NCBI RefSeq assembly: GCF_004208415.1
Contig: NZ_CP035758.1
Span: 7,936,001 to 8,000,000 of the forward strand
From: Ktedonosporobacter rubrisoli
Lineage (GTDB): Bacteria > Chloroflexota > Ktedonobacteria > Ktedonobacterales > Ktedonobacteraceae
Length of the DNA: 64,000 nucleotides
Direction: 5' to 3'
The stretch's first letter is position 1; every line of letters begins with the position of its first letter. A program made the position numbers and the translations under genes. Shown in pieces: positions 52,987 through 61,236 of the stretch. The notes under the pieces were generated by a model, which did no database searches, was not told the DNA's origin, and worked only from the letters and a program-made list of their open reading frames with translations.

Positions 52987-53619
52987 TTACCAGCGCTCCC
53001 AGTGCAGCACAGTTTCTAGCGGTTTGCGCGTGGCCGGCTTGAAGCTGGTGCCAACCGTATAGGCCAGGGGGATGAGCCCAACCTGCATGACCTCATCGTA
53101 TGGGATGCCCAATATGTCGGCTGCCTCTCGCTCATAGAGGAGGTGCACGCTAGTGAGCACAGTTCCCAGGCCGCGCGAACGAGCCGCCAGCATAAAGCTC
53201 CAGGTCGCGGGTAGGATGGCACCCCAGGTGCTGGCCTGATATGGAGTAGATAGATTCTCGCTCCGTCCCTCGATACAGGGAATAACATGCACGGGTACTT
53301 CATGCAGGTGCTCGATCAGGTACAGCGCCGATTCTCCCGATTTGACAAAATGCGGATCTTCAGCGATCCTTTGTTCCACATGTTCGTCCATACCGACCGC
53401 GCCCTTGCGATAGAGCTCGGCCAGGGCTTGGCGCTGGGCGGGATCGGTCACCACCAGAAAATGCCAGTTCTGGCGGTCGCCCGGCGTGGGAGCCTGTACG
53501 GCCAGTTCCAGGCATTCACGAATCACTTCTGGCTCTACAGGTCGCGTGAGATCCAGGCGCTTACGTACGGAGCGTGTCGTAGTTAACACTTCGTCAAATG
53601 AAAGATTAAGTGCAGGCAT
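52987..53619 (-). CDS. Nitroreductase family protein
   Basis: A 210-residue flavoprotein with the FMN-binding TTRSVRKRLDLTRPVEPEVIRECLELAVQAPTPGDRQNWHFLVV opening and a C-terminal LGIPYDEVMQVGLIPLAYT, typical of NfnB/BluB-type nitroreductases. It reduces nitro groups, quinones or related compounds with NAD(P)H. AAGGA is ten bases before the ATG. It lies between a PPOX-type gene (14 bases away) and the NmrA-like gene, so all three are one operon. Confidence 0.9.
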   Translation of the reverse strand: MPALNLSFDEVLTTTRSVRKRLDLTRPVEPEVIRECLELAVQAPTPGDRQNWHFLVVTDPAQRQALAELYRKGAVGMDEHVEQRIAEDPHFVKSGESALYLIEHLHEVPVHVIPCIEGRSENLSTPYQASTWGAILPATWSFMLAARSRGLGTVLTSVHLLYEREAADILGIPYDEVMQVGLIPLAYTVGTSFKPATRKPLETVLHWERW

Positions 53620-53633
53620 AATAATGTGATCCT

Positions 53634-54059
53634 TTACTTGTTGTTTCTGAAAGGAAAAACATTGACGCGCCCCGGCTCGATAGCGGCAACTACGCGTTCC
53701 TCTCCCGGCTTGAGGTGAGGATTAGGATTCTGCGCAGTGTATACATTGCCGGTATATTTTTTTGAGATGAGCGAGTTGATGCGATAATCTGTATCTTCAG
53801 TGAGGCTGACAGCTTTACTGCGTATCTCAAGCGAGCGAGTAGCGTTGTTAGGATCAACGATGGAAAGGGCGGCGCGTGGCTCGCGCAAAAGATTGCGATA
53901 CTTCTGGCGCTCTTTGCTCATGCTGATCAGGATATGGGTTCCATCCCAGATGAACCAGACAGCGCTTACCTGCGGTTCTCCCTTTGGTCCGATGGTAGCA
54001 AGATGGGCCAGGGTCGTCGCCTGCAGGATATCAAGAAAGTCCTCTGGTATTGTTGACAT
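53634..54059 (-). CDS. PPOX-class (F420/FMN-binding) split-barrel oxidoreductase
   Basis: A 141-residue split-barrel protein of the pyridoxamine-5'-phosphate-oxidase class. TTLAHLATIGPKGEPQVSAVWFIWDGTHILISMSKERQKYRNLLREPRAALSIVDP is diagnostic; the family members studied in actinobacteria use F420, others FMN or haem. GGAGAG precedes the ATG. First gene of the operon with nitroreductase and NmrA-like genes, 146 bases downstream of the large LuxR regulator on the same strand, which may control it. Confidence 0.9.
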   Translation of the reverse strand: MSTIPEDFLDILQATTLAHLATIGPKGEPQVSAVWFIWDGTHILISMSKERQKYRNLLREPRAALSIVDPNNATRSLEIRSKAVSLTEDTDYRINSLISKKYTGNVYTAQNPNPHLKPGEERVVAAIEPGRVNVFPFRNNK

Positions 54060-54205
54060 AATATTCTCTCCATTCTGAGCTCTATAAATTGGCTAGAAGT
54101 AAGCCAGGCATGCGAAAAGATCTTCTTTGTGCAGAAAAGTTTAGCGCGTGGCGAGGCGGTTCGTCTTACCTCGAAAGAAGTATTCAGGGTGGTATTGGTG
54201 CAGGG

Positions 54206-57200
54206 CTAGAGCAAATGGAGTTCACGGGCGCGCGTGACTGCCTGGGTCCGATTGGTTGCGGTGAGCTTGGCCAGGATATGCTTGACGTGCAGCTTGACAG
54301 TATGCAGACTGATTACCAGGCGCGTGGCGATCTGCTGATTAGAGAGGCCTGCGGCCAGCAGGTGCAGGATCTCCTCTTCGCGCAAAGTCAAAGGCTCAAT
54401 TAGCTGCCCGCGCACGTGCGGCTGCTCGCCCAGAGTTTCAGGGCTGGTTGGCACTATGGCATCCTGCAGGCGCTGCAGATAGCCGGTTGAAGCTGAGGTA
54501 TAGGGGGTGAGCTGAGCCAGGAGGTGGGCCATGGGCTGGCCTTCATCGGCGAAGAGGCGTATGTAGCCCTGTGGCTCAGCCTGGGCTACGACGGCTCCCA
54601 GGGTATACAAGGCGCGTTTCGTCTTGCCCTGCGCCTGCAGAACAAGCGCTGTGAGCATCTGAATCTCGATAAACCAGCCGTGGCCACCCAGGCCGTTGAT
54701 AGCCTGGCGCAGGCGCTCAAGCAAGCTTAGAGCCTGGGTAAGGGCCAGGGGATCGCGCTGTTCGCGTCCACGGGCCAGCAAGATGCGGGCCAGGGTCGTA
54801 TAGTCGGCGTAGCTGCTGCTCAGGGGATGAGATACAATGGGGTCGTCGAAGCGAATGCCGCGTGCCTTCTCCCAGAGCGTGGTATGTTCGAGCAGACCGC
54901 CGGCTAAGGCCAGGCGTGCGAGGATAGCGTGGGCCGGCATCGTATTCTGTAGGAGCGTCATTGAGTCTAGAGGGAGAAACCGCACGCTACTAGTCTCCTC
55001 ACGTTCAAGCAGTTGCCGAGCGTACTGTTTATCTCCACGCTTCAGGGCGAGGCGCGCCTGTATCCATAGGCAGAGCAAGGAAAAGTTAGGGATGGAGAGA
55101 TCAAGACTCTGCATCACCTCCACGGCTTCCCGCACGGTAGCCTCGGCTGGCTCGGGCTGATCCCACTCGTAGAGAAGTGCCGCGTAGCGGGCCAGCAAGA
55201 TGGCCCGGGGCAGAGATACCGACCTGTCCGCCCTATCGAGTTGGCGCAAGGCTTTCCGCATGAGCTGCTCAAGCTTGCGAAGCTGTCCCTGGGTCTCATA
55301 GAGCTGGGCCAGCTCCATAGTGACTAAGAGGTACAAGAGATGATCTACTCGGCTTATATGCAGGCAGGAAGTATCGAGCAGGGCGCGCTCGGCTGCTTCT
55401 AGATCGCCGCTGGTCCGATAGGCAGTGCTGAGTATGAGGCGTTGGCGCACGGCAATTAGGCGGCTGAGAATGCTATCGCGCTTCAAATGAGCATGCAGGT
55501 TGCGGGAAATGAGGGCAATGCTCAGTTTGCTATCGTTCTGAAGCAAGGCCGACCAGGCCCGCTGTAATGTTAGCTCGCCCTGCAAGGCGGCCCAGGGCGA
55601 ATCGTCGGATGGGGGATGGTGCTCAAGCTGCTCCTCAAGCTGAGCAATGAGGCTGGGAGCATTGTTGGCCTGACATTGAAGCCAGATCGAGGCCAGGCTG
55701 AGCGAGGGCGAGGCGGCAATCAGCTCAGGCGAAAGTTGCTGTAACCACTGGCTTAAGCGCGTTAGTTTTCCCTCGACCAGCAATTGCGGCACAAGTTCAG
55801 CGAGCAGGTTCGCGGCCCGTTTGCGATTATCGGAACGCAGAGCGTATGCATAGGCCAGCTCTCCACAGCCCTGTTGCTCATGCCAGAGGCTGGCACGTAG
55901 ATAGAGCTCTGGCACTAAGGAGGCATCCTGTTTGTGCAAATGCGCGCGCAAAGCCTCGGCAAACAGGGGATGGTAGCGATACCAGGTTCCGCTCTCATCA
56001 AGTCCATGCACTAAAAGATTGGCGCGCTGCAGATCAGCCAGCAGCGGAGCGGTGGGCAGGTCGGCTACCGCAGCACACAGCGGGTCCGTCAGGCGCTCTA
56101 GAATGCTGGTGCGTAACAAAAAGGTGCGTACTGGCTCGCTCTGTTGCGCAAGGATCTCCTCGCTCACATATTCCAAGAAGAAGCGATGGGCGCCCGCCTC
56201 GAAGCGCTGCAAAGCGTTGGCCTGCTCGGGCTTGCCAAGCGTGAGGGCCAGCAGATGGACGCCGACAACCCAGCCCTGGGTCTGCTGCTCTATGATCTCC
56301 AGTTCGGCTGAGGAGAGAGCATAGCCCATGCCTGCTAAGAAGGCGCGCAATTCAGGCGCGGAGAAGCGTAGCTCTTCGGCGCCAATTGCCGTAAGCTGGC
56401 TATGGGCACGCAGGCGAGCCAGTGGTAATGGCGGCTCGCTACGGGTGCCGATAACCAGGTGCAGCGAAGCGGGGGCATGTTCAAGGATAAAGCGTAGGGC
56501 CTCGTGAATAAGCTCATTGTTGATAAGATGATAATCATCGAGAATCAGGACGACCTCGCTACTGAGCAGACGTGCCAGTTCGTTGACAAACTGGATCTTG
56601 ACCTCCTGCCAGGAAAGCCCAGAGGAAAGCTGGAGCGCTGGCAAGTCGGCGCTTTCACTATGCTTGACGAGCTGCTTGAGGGCCGCGAAGAGGTAGGAGA
56701 GGAAGCGCAAGGGATCATTGTCGGTATTTTCAAGCGAGAGCCAGGCCACGGGCAAAGTAGTGGCGCGCGTCCAGGCCGCTAGCAGGGTGGTCTTGCCAGA
56801 TCCGGCCGGAGCCGAAACGAGGGTCAGGCGCTTCTGTGTTCCCTGCTCAAGCTGTTTGAGTAAGCGCGGCCTGGCGATATGCTGGCTGGGCAGGCGCGGA
56901 ATATGAAAGCTGGTGGCAAGCAGGCTGGCTTGAAGCTGCTCCCGCGAACGCATCGGTAGAGCTCGCAAAGTTTCTACCGAGTCTGGTGGCTCTGCTTTTG
57001 CCTCAGCAGCGCTGTCGGCCAGCTGGCGAGCTGCCGCGCGTAAGCGTTCAAGTGTGAGTGCCGATGAGGAGCCCAGATAGGCGCGGAGAAGCTGGCCGTG
57101 TCGCCGCCGATACGCGTACCAGTACCAGCCGCCGCGTCGATTGCTCGCCCGAGCCTTATGCGCGGTAAAGCTGCCTTCCGAGCCGCGAAAAGAGAAGGAA

Positions 57201-57331
57201 TGCGCTTGCTCCAACCAGGCATACCAGTCCGGGGAGTCAAGCGAGATAGTAATTTCCTGAGCATCTTCTTGATAGGTCAGGCTGTGGTCAATGACTACAC
57301 TACCGCTCAGCCTGGGGGCTCGCAGTTCCAT
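54206..57331 (-). CDS. Large MalT-type LuxR family regulator (LAL)
   Basis: A 1041-residue regulator. The first about 100 residues (PDWYAWLEQAHSFSFRG...FTAHKARASNRRGGWYWYAYRRR) form a domain typical of Chloroflexota regulators and unlike the usual MalT start. A STAND-type NTPase follows, with Walker A SAPAGSGKTTLL near 177 and Walker B VVLILDDYHLI; then a long TPR-like helical region (about 450-950); the LuxR HTH is at the end: LTLREEEILHLLAAGLSNQQIATRLVISLHTVKLHVKHILAKL. Likely an ATP-dependent activator triggered by a ligand. Two palindromic sites upstream suggest self-control. The redox operon downstream is a possible target. Confidence 0.92.
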   Translation of the reverse strand: MELRAPRLSGSVVIDHSLTYQEDAQEITISLDSPDWYAWLEQAHSFSFRGSEGSFTAHKARASNRRGGWYWYAYRRRHGQLLRAYLGSSSALTLERLRAAARQLADSAAEAKAEPPDSVETLRALPMRSREQLQASLLATSFHIPRLPSQHIARPRLLKQLEQGTQKRLTLVSAPAGSGKTTLLAAWTRATTLPVAWLSLENTDNDPLRFLSYLFAALKQLVKHSESADLPALQLSSGLSWQEVKIQFVNELARLLSSEVVLILDDYHLINNELIHEALRFILEHAPASLHLVIGTRSEPPLPLARLRAHSQLTAIGAEELRFSAPELRAFLAGMGYALSSAELEIIEQQTQGWVVGVHLLALTLGKPEQANALQRFEAGAHRFFLEYVSEEILAQQSEPVRTFLLRTSILERLTDPLCAAVADLPTAPLLADLQRANLLVHGLDESGTWYRYHPLFAEALRAHLHKQDASLVPELYLRASLWHEQQGCGELAYAYALRSDNRKRAANLLAELVPQLLVEGKLTRLSQWLQQLSPELIAASPSLSLASIWLQCQANNAPSLIAQLEEQLEHHPPSDDSPWAALQGELTLQRAWSALLQNDSKLSIALISRNLHAHLKRDSILSRLIAVRQRLILSTAYRTSGDLEAAERALLDTSCLHISRVDHLLYLLVTMELAQLYETQGQLRKLEQLMRKALRQLDRADRSVSLPRAILLARYAALLYEWDQPEPAEATVREAVEVMQSLDLSIPNFSLLCLWIQARLALKRGDKQYARQLLEREETSSVRFLPLDSMTLLQNTMPAHAILARLALAGGLLEHTTLWEKARGIRFDDPIVSHPLSSSYADYTTLARILLARGREQRDPLALTQALSLLERLRQAINGLGGHGWFIEIQMLTALVLQAQGKTKRALYTLGAVVAQAEPQGYIRLFADEGQPMAHLLAQLTPYTSASTGYLQRLQDAIVPTSPETLGEQPHVRGQLIEPLTLREEEILHLLAAGLSNQQIATRLVISLHTVKLHVKHILAKLTATNRTQAVTRARELHLL

Positions 57332-57368
57332 GCGCTTCCTTCCTTATCTCCTGCCGCAAATCGGGCTA

Positions 57369-57419
57369 GTTCCAGAACAACTATAATCCTTCGGGTTCTA
57401 CTCCCTACAGTTCTAGAAC
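57369..57419. promoter_or_regulatory. Pair of GTTCYAGAAC palindromes upstream of the LuxR regulator
   Basis: GTTCCAGAAC (57369-57378) and GTTCTAGAAC (57410-57419), both within AGTTCYAGAACAA, 41 bases apart, about four helical turns. The second is a perfect ten-base palindrome. They lie 38-88 bases upstream of the regulator's start. Confidence 0.55.
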
Positions 57420-57648
57420 AAACTCAGTGTAGCACGCCAGGGCCGTGAACTTCAAGAAGCGCCGGCAAATCTGAAGCCATCTTGCCAATCTTATCTCGTG
57501 TTTTTCATCCCTATTACTAAATGCATAAAAACAAATGAAATATGTAAAAAGGACTCTCTCCTCTATGTCAGGCATCGCTCTGGCTCATCGGCCCATATTG
57601 AGACATCTGCAAACTTTACTGCATACCCAGACGCAAGATCAGTGTCTC

Positions 57649-57677
57649 TTGACTTTCTTACACTGTAAGATTATACT
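57649..57677 (+). promoter_or_regulatory. Sigma-70 promoter of the SnoaL-TetR operon
   Basis: TTGACT (57649-57654), 17-base spacer and TATACT (57672-57677). One palindromic operator fills the spacer and a second starts right at the -10 box, so bound TetR would block RNA polymerase. Confidence 0.75.
57657..57669. promoter_or_regulatory. TetR operator candidate in the promoter spacer
   Basis: CTTACA-C-TGTAAG, a palindrome lying between -35 and -10. It is the reverse complement of the core of the second site. Confidence 0.7.
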
Positions 57678-57696
57678 TTCTTACAGTGTAAGAAAG
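57676..57696. promoter_or_regulatory. TetR operator candidate over the transcription start
   Basis: A perfect 21-base palindrome, CTTTCTTACA-G-TGTAAGAAAG, covering the end of -10 and the expected start site. Centre-to-centre distance to the first operator is 23 bases. Confidence 0.7.
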
Positions 57697-57745
57697 CATT
57701 GTAACTTTGTCGCTTTATTGTTAGATTAGGAGAAAGGGAAAGCAG

Positions 57746-58189
57746 ATGACAGTTGATAGCACAGTGCTAGAACGGAACAAGCTGGTTATACAGGGATTTT
57801 TTCGGGCAATCAACAACCGCCAGCTCGAAGCATTGGCAGATTTCATGGCTTCTGATGTGATTGACCATAACAAAATCATTCATGGTGAAGCGGATGAACC
57901 AGGCGCCGCTTTTGAGGGCTTCCGCCAGCAGATGATGGCTTTCAATCCGGCTCAGATGCGTGTCGAAGAGCTTATTGCCGAGGATAACCGCGTGGCGGCA
58001 CGAATCACCCAGAGTGGCGTTAATTCCGGGAGCCACCCGCGTATGCCCGTGCCCACAAACCGGAGCTTTGAGAACGAGGCCATCTACATCTTCACAGTCA
58101 AGGATGGAAAAATCAAGGAGATTCGAGCGGTCAGCGATCGCCTGGGGCTCTTCCTACAGCTAGGTTGGGATTGGCCGGAGATCGATTAG
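57746..58189 (+). CDS. SnoaL-like/NTF2-fold protein (ester cyclase type)
   Basis: A 147-residue protein. NKLVIQGFFRAINNRQLEALADFMASDVIDHNKI, GFRQQMMAFNPAQMRVEELIAEDNRVAARI and FENEAIYIFTVKDGKIKEIRAVSDRLGLFLQLGW fit the SnoaL-like polyketide cyclase fold. AAAGGGA precedes the ATG. It is the first gene of an operon with a TetR regulator under a promoter with two operators, so it is likely induced by the compound TetR senses and may bind or convert it. Confidence 0.82.
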   Translation: MTVDSTVLERNKLVIQGFFRAINNRQLEALADFMASDVIDHNKIIHGEADEPGAAFEGFRQQMMAFNPAQMRVEELIAEDNRVAARITQSGVNSGSHPRMPVPTNRSFENEAIYIFTVKDGKIKEIRAVSDRLGLFLQLGWDWPEID

Positions 58190-58273
58190 CCACACATTAC
58201 TATAACTTGTCATGAGATAAGTTTATTGGTATGTTCTGGAGAACTTACTTGACAATAACAGGAGCGATAAAAG

Positions 58274-58951
58274 ATGGGGAGATCTGGCCGGCCAAAGATC
58301 TCGCGTGAACTGGTGCTTGATGCGGCTCTTGCGTTGGTAGATCGCGACGGAATTGCAGGGCTTTCCATGCGCAAACTCGGCGTTCAACTGGGGATCGAGG
58401 CCATGACGCTTTATTACTACTTTCCCAACAAGGACGCCATCCTCGATGGCTTGATTGAACGAGAGGCCATCAAGGCTCTTAACGTGCCAGTGGGACCGCC
58501 TGAAGAGTGGGCTCGCTGGCTACGTGGGCTGGCTGTTGCCCTGCACGAGGAACTGCTTCGTCATCCTCGCTTGCTTCCGCTGATTGCCACTCGGCCTGCC
58601 ATGACGCCGGTTTCGCTTCGTCTGGTTGAGCAGATCGTAGCAGGATTGTGCGCGACCGGTCTGAGTCCACTGCATGCGTTTCAGGTCCTCAACATAGTTA
58701 CGACGTTTGTTGTTGGCCATACCCTGGCTGAAGTGGGCGAGACGCCCGGACACGAGGATGCGGCACCCGATACGGCTGCGCTAGAAGGCACGCTCGATCC
58801 CCTCGAATTTCCCTTCCTGGCTGCCGCTATTGCAGATGGGCTCGGCCAGACCGAAGATCACCGCTCCCGTTTCGAATTTGCCCTCGATGCGCTCTTTGCG
58901 GGAATGGCAATGCTTGCTTCTCAGAAAGGGCATGACGACTCTTCAGATTGA
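58274..58951 (+). CDS. TetR family regulator (TetR_C class)
   Basis: A 225-residue regulator. RPKISRELVLDAALALVDRDGIAGLSMRKLGVQLGIEAMTLYYYFPNKDAILDGL is the TetR HTH, and the C-terminal domain (FQVLNIVTTFVVGHTLAEVGETPGHED...) is of the TetR_C class that includes tetracycline repressor itself. AGGAG precedes the ATG. It lies 84 bases after the SnoaL-like gene. The palindromes CTTACA-S-TGTAAG at the operon promoter fit an autoregulated repressor of the first gene and itself. Confidence 0.9.
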   Translation: MGRSGRPKISRELVLDAALALVDRDGIAGLSMRKLGVQLGIEAMTLYYYFPNKDAILDGLIEREAIKALNVPVGPPEEWARWLRGLAVALHEELLRHPRLLPLIATRPAMTPVSLRLVEQIVAGLCATGLSPLHAFQVLNIVTTFVVGHTLAEVGETPGHEDAAPDTAALEGTLDPLEFPFLAAAIADGLGQTEDHRSRFEFALDALFAGMAMLASQKGHDDSSD

Positions 58952-59094
58952 ACATTTATTAAGAGGGTACTCCATCTTTTAACATGACAGGCCGTTGACA
59001 AGTTTGACTTGCTATCCTTAGCAGTGTTGCAAGCATGAACGCCGCCCTTCTCTGAGGCTGCCAGTAATGCAAAGAACACAGTAGAACTCATACC

Positions 59095-59130
59095 GCTTAC
59101 CGCGATCTCGTAACCCGGGGTTCGGTAAGC
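59095..59130. repeat. Inverted repeat upstream of the DinB-like gene
   Basis: GCTTACCG (59095-59102) and CGGTAAGC (59123-59130) form a perfect eight-base stem with a GC-rich centre (AACCCGGGGTT). Its 3' arm ends 47 bases before the start codon, where an operator or leader hairpin would lie. Confidence 0.45.
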
Positions 59131-59177
59131 ATAGTTCTGGATGAGCTAAGAAGCTTGCAGCGAGGAGTTAAATTATT

Positions 59178-59684
59178 ATGTCCGCAAGCAATCACACGGC
59201 CGAAGCGCTTGATCTCTTGTTCACGAGTACCACCCCTGGTTGGTTTTCGCCTTTTACGGAAGCTACCGCTGGTTTAACGGCGGCCCAGGCCGCTACGGTT
59301 CCCGCGCCGCACTTTAATAGCGTGTGGGCTGTAGTCAATCACGTCTGCTACTGGCAGAAAGCAACATTGCGCCAACTGCAAGGGCTTCCGGTGGATAGTG
59401 CGGCCCTGGGCTCGGCGGATGGTAGCGGCTGGCCAGCGGTGGGCGAGGCTAGCGGTGAGGCCGGCTGGCAGGCAGCGCGCAAAGCAGCTCTGGAGGCCAA
59501 TGCGGAGCTGGTGCGCTATGTGGCTGGCCTGAGCGAGGCCGAATTGGATACAGGTATCTCTGATGGAGAGAGTTGGAATACTCGTCGCCACCTCGTTTAT
59601 AGCATGATTGCCCACAATAGCTATCATACCTGCGAGATTACGACGATCCGCCACATGCAAGGCTGGTGGTTCGACGCCATGTGA
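59178..59684 (+). CDS. DinB-like protein
   Basis: A 168-residue four-helix protein of the DinB/YfiT superfamily. His residues in NHVCYWQKA, in RHLVYSMIAHNSYHTCEI and in the final helix can form the three-His metal site. GAGGAG precedes the ATG. DinB-like proteins in Bacillota and relatives act as thiol- or bacillithiol-dependent transferases, but the substrate is unknown here. A single gene with an inverted repeat in its leader. Confidence 0.85.
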   Translation: MSASNHTAEALDLLFTSTTPGWFSPFTEATAGLTAAQAATVPAPHFNSVWAVVNHVCYWQKATLRQLQGLPVDSAALGSADGSGWPAVGEASGEAGWQAARKAALEANAELVRYVAGLSEAELDTGISDGESWNTRRHLVYSMIAHNSYHTCEITTIRHMQGWWFDAM

Positions 59685-59922
59685 GCATGGCAGCCAAACG
59701 AGAGGTCTCTGGCCTGGAAACCAGGCATCCGCTCGTAGGGAAAACGAAGGCAGGGAGCTTGCTACTGTCGCGTTAAAGAGACATTTGGAAGCTTGGATAT
59801 AATGTATATATCTCTACATTTCAAGGTAGAGATTCCATGTTAACTGTACCTTTAGGGGGATGAAGACGTGGGGTTTTCAACCCTCCACTACATTCCATCC
59901 CCTCTCACTTTTCCCTTTAGTC

Positions 59923-60990
59923 TTAATGTGCCTCGATAAAGGCTGTCAGCACGCGTAGCATTTCCTCCTGTTTCTCAATATGTGGAATATGGCCGCAATC
60001 AGGAAATTCCACTTCCTGAACTTCCCCGCCATTCTGTTGATAGGCTCTTAGCATGCTGCGTATTTGCTTTTTCATCGGCTGAGGTGGGTATATCTCGACA
60101 CCGGGCCAGCCAGGAGCCAGGCCCCGTTCTCCCAGGCCGCCAAAATCTGTCATAGCGCTATCGGAGACAATCAAGTCATCTGTGCCGTGCACCCAGAGCA
60201 CTGGTGGCTTTTCAGGGAGCTCCACAAGCCCCCATTGGTTTAGATACTTGGGAGAGAAGGCGTTATTTATTCCCGTCAGCCCTGGTGCTACCAGTGGCCA
60301 ATTGCGCGAAGGCATGATCTCGCCCGGGAAATTTTCTGGCCCCACCTTTGTCATTAAAAAGGCCGAGAGCAAGATCTCTTCGCGTTCCAGGCTCAGGCGG
60401 AAAGAAGGCTTGAAGTAGAGATTATTGAGGATAGTTCGAGGGGAATAGCGCTCGCTCCCTCTATCGCCTGCTGCCATGCGTTTCACCAGCTCTGTTGGAG
60501 CCGCTGTACCACCTCCGCTCCCGGCAAAATCGGGCCAGGTTGGTGTTCCCTCAACGTCCTTTGTTCCACCAAGGCCAAAAGGAGAAGCTGGAGCTTCCAG
60601 CGTAAGCGAACGAAGCCAGCCTGGATAATCGAGGGCATACTGTATGACCACATTACCTCCTAACGACCAGCCCATAGCGTGGAAGCGCGGCAATTTGAGT
60701 GCCTGAACAAAAGCCGCCAGGTCAGCAGAGAAATCGCGCGCACCATGCGTCGCATCTACCGCTCGCCCTTCACTCTTGCCAAATCCGCGCATGTCAGGAG
60801 CATAGATAGCGTAAAGTCCTGAGCGTGCAAGGGCGAGCATAAAGTCCTGGTAGAAAAGTGATGATGAGGTATTACCGTGGAGCAGAACTAGCGGCATCGC
60901 GCCCTGGCCTGCCCGAAGATAGGCTGACCGTAGCCTATCTGTTCTGATTTTGTGCTGCTGAATACCAGGAAGTAGTAGAGCTTCATCCAT
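59923..60990 (-). CDS. Alpha/beta hydrolase
   Basis: A 355-residue hydrolase. LLHGNTSSSLFYQDFM gives the oxyanion loop, HAMGWSLGGNVVI the nucleophile Ser, VHGTDDLIVSD the Asp and DCGHIPHIEKQEEML the His. A cap region lies between about 160 and 260. No signal peptide. The ATG at 60990 has AAGGA 15 bases upstream, rather far, so the start is less sure. Substrate unknown (ester, epoxide or lactone). Divergent from the AlkZ-like gene at 61237. Confidence 0.85.
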   Translation of the reverse strand: MDEALLLPGIQQHKIRTDRLRSAYLRAGQGAMPLVLLHGNTSSSLFYQDFMLALARSGLYAIYAPDMRGFGKSEGRAVDATHGARDFSADLAAFVQALKLPRFHAMGWSLGGNVVIQYALDYPGWLRSLTLEAPASPFGLGGTKDVEGTPTWPDFAGSGGGTAAPTELVKRMAAGDRGSERYSPRTILNNLYFKPSFRLSLEREEILLSAFLMTKVGPENFPGEIMPSRNWPLVAPGLTGINNAFSPKYLNQWGLVELPEKPPVLWVHGTDDLIVSDSAMTDFGGLGERGLAPGWPGVEIYPPQPMKKQIRSMLRAYQQNGGEVQEVEFPDCGHIPHIEKQEEMLRVLTAFIEAH

Positions 60991-61023
60991 CGCTTGAATT
61001 TATTCCTTACTGTCTTCCTCCCA

Positions 61024-61052
61024 TTGTCATGGGGCAAAAGAGAGAATATAAT
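61024..61052 (+). promoter_or_regulatory. Sigma-70-type promoter of the AlkZ-like gene
   Basis: TTGTCA (61024-61029), 17-base spacer, perfect TATAAT (61047-61052). GTTCA-CAAA-TGAAC (61060-61073), an inverted repeat, lies over the expected start site and may be an operator. Confidence 0.65.
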
Positions 61053-61236
61053 ACATCTTGTTCACAAATGAACGGTATAGTGCATATCTTGCTGCTCTAA
61101 CTATAAAGCTGCCTTTCATGCAAGGTCAAGAAAAATATGCACGGATTGGGTGTGTTTTCGGCATCCCAGACACTTCTATTTCATATGTCTATGACTGGGC
61201 GTCGGCTTATTGATTCCAGGGAGGAGGAGCTAAGCT

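Larger units (their letters stand above)
57332..57745. other. Divergent regulatory gap between LuxR regulator and SnoaL-like gene
   Basis: No gene supported over 414 bases; the 64-codon plus-strand frame at 57535-57729 overlaps operators and has no ribosome site. The left part holds a palindrome pair for the LuxR gene; the right part holds the TetR-type promoter. Confidence 0.6.

Noticed and set aside
57535..57729. 64-codon frame in the LuxR/SnoaL gap
   Set aside because: It overlaps the promoter and both TetR-type operators and has no ribosome site.
59095..59130. tRNA-like fold
   Set aside because: The GGTTCG-like string is there, but no acceptor stem, anticodon arm or 3' CCA surrounds it.
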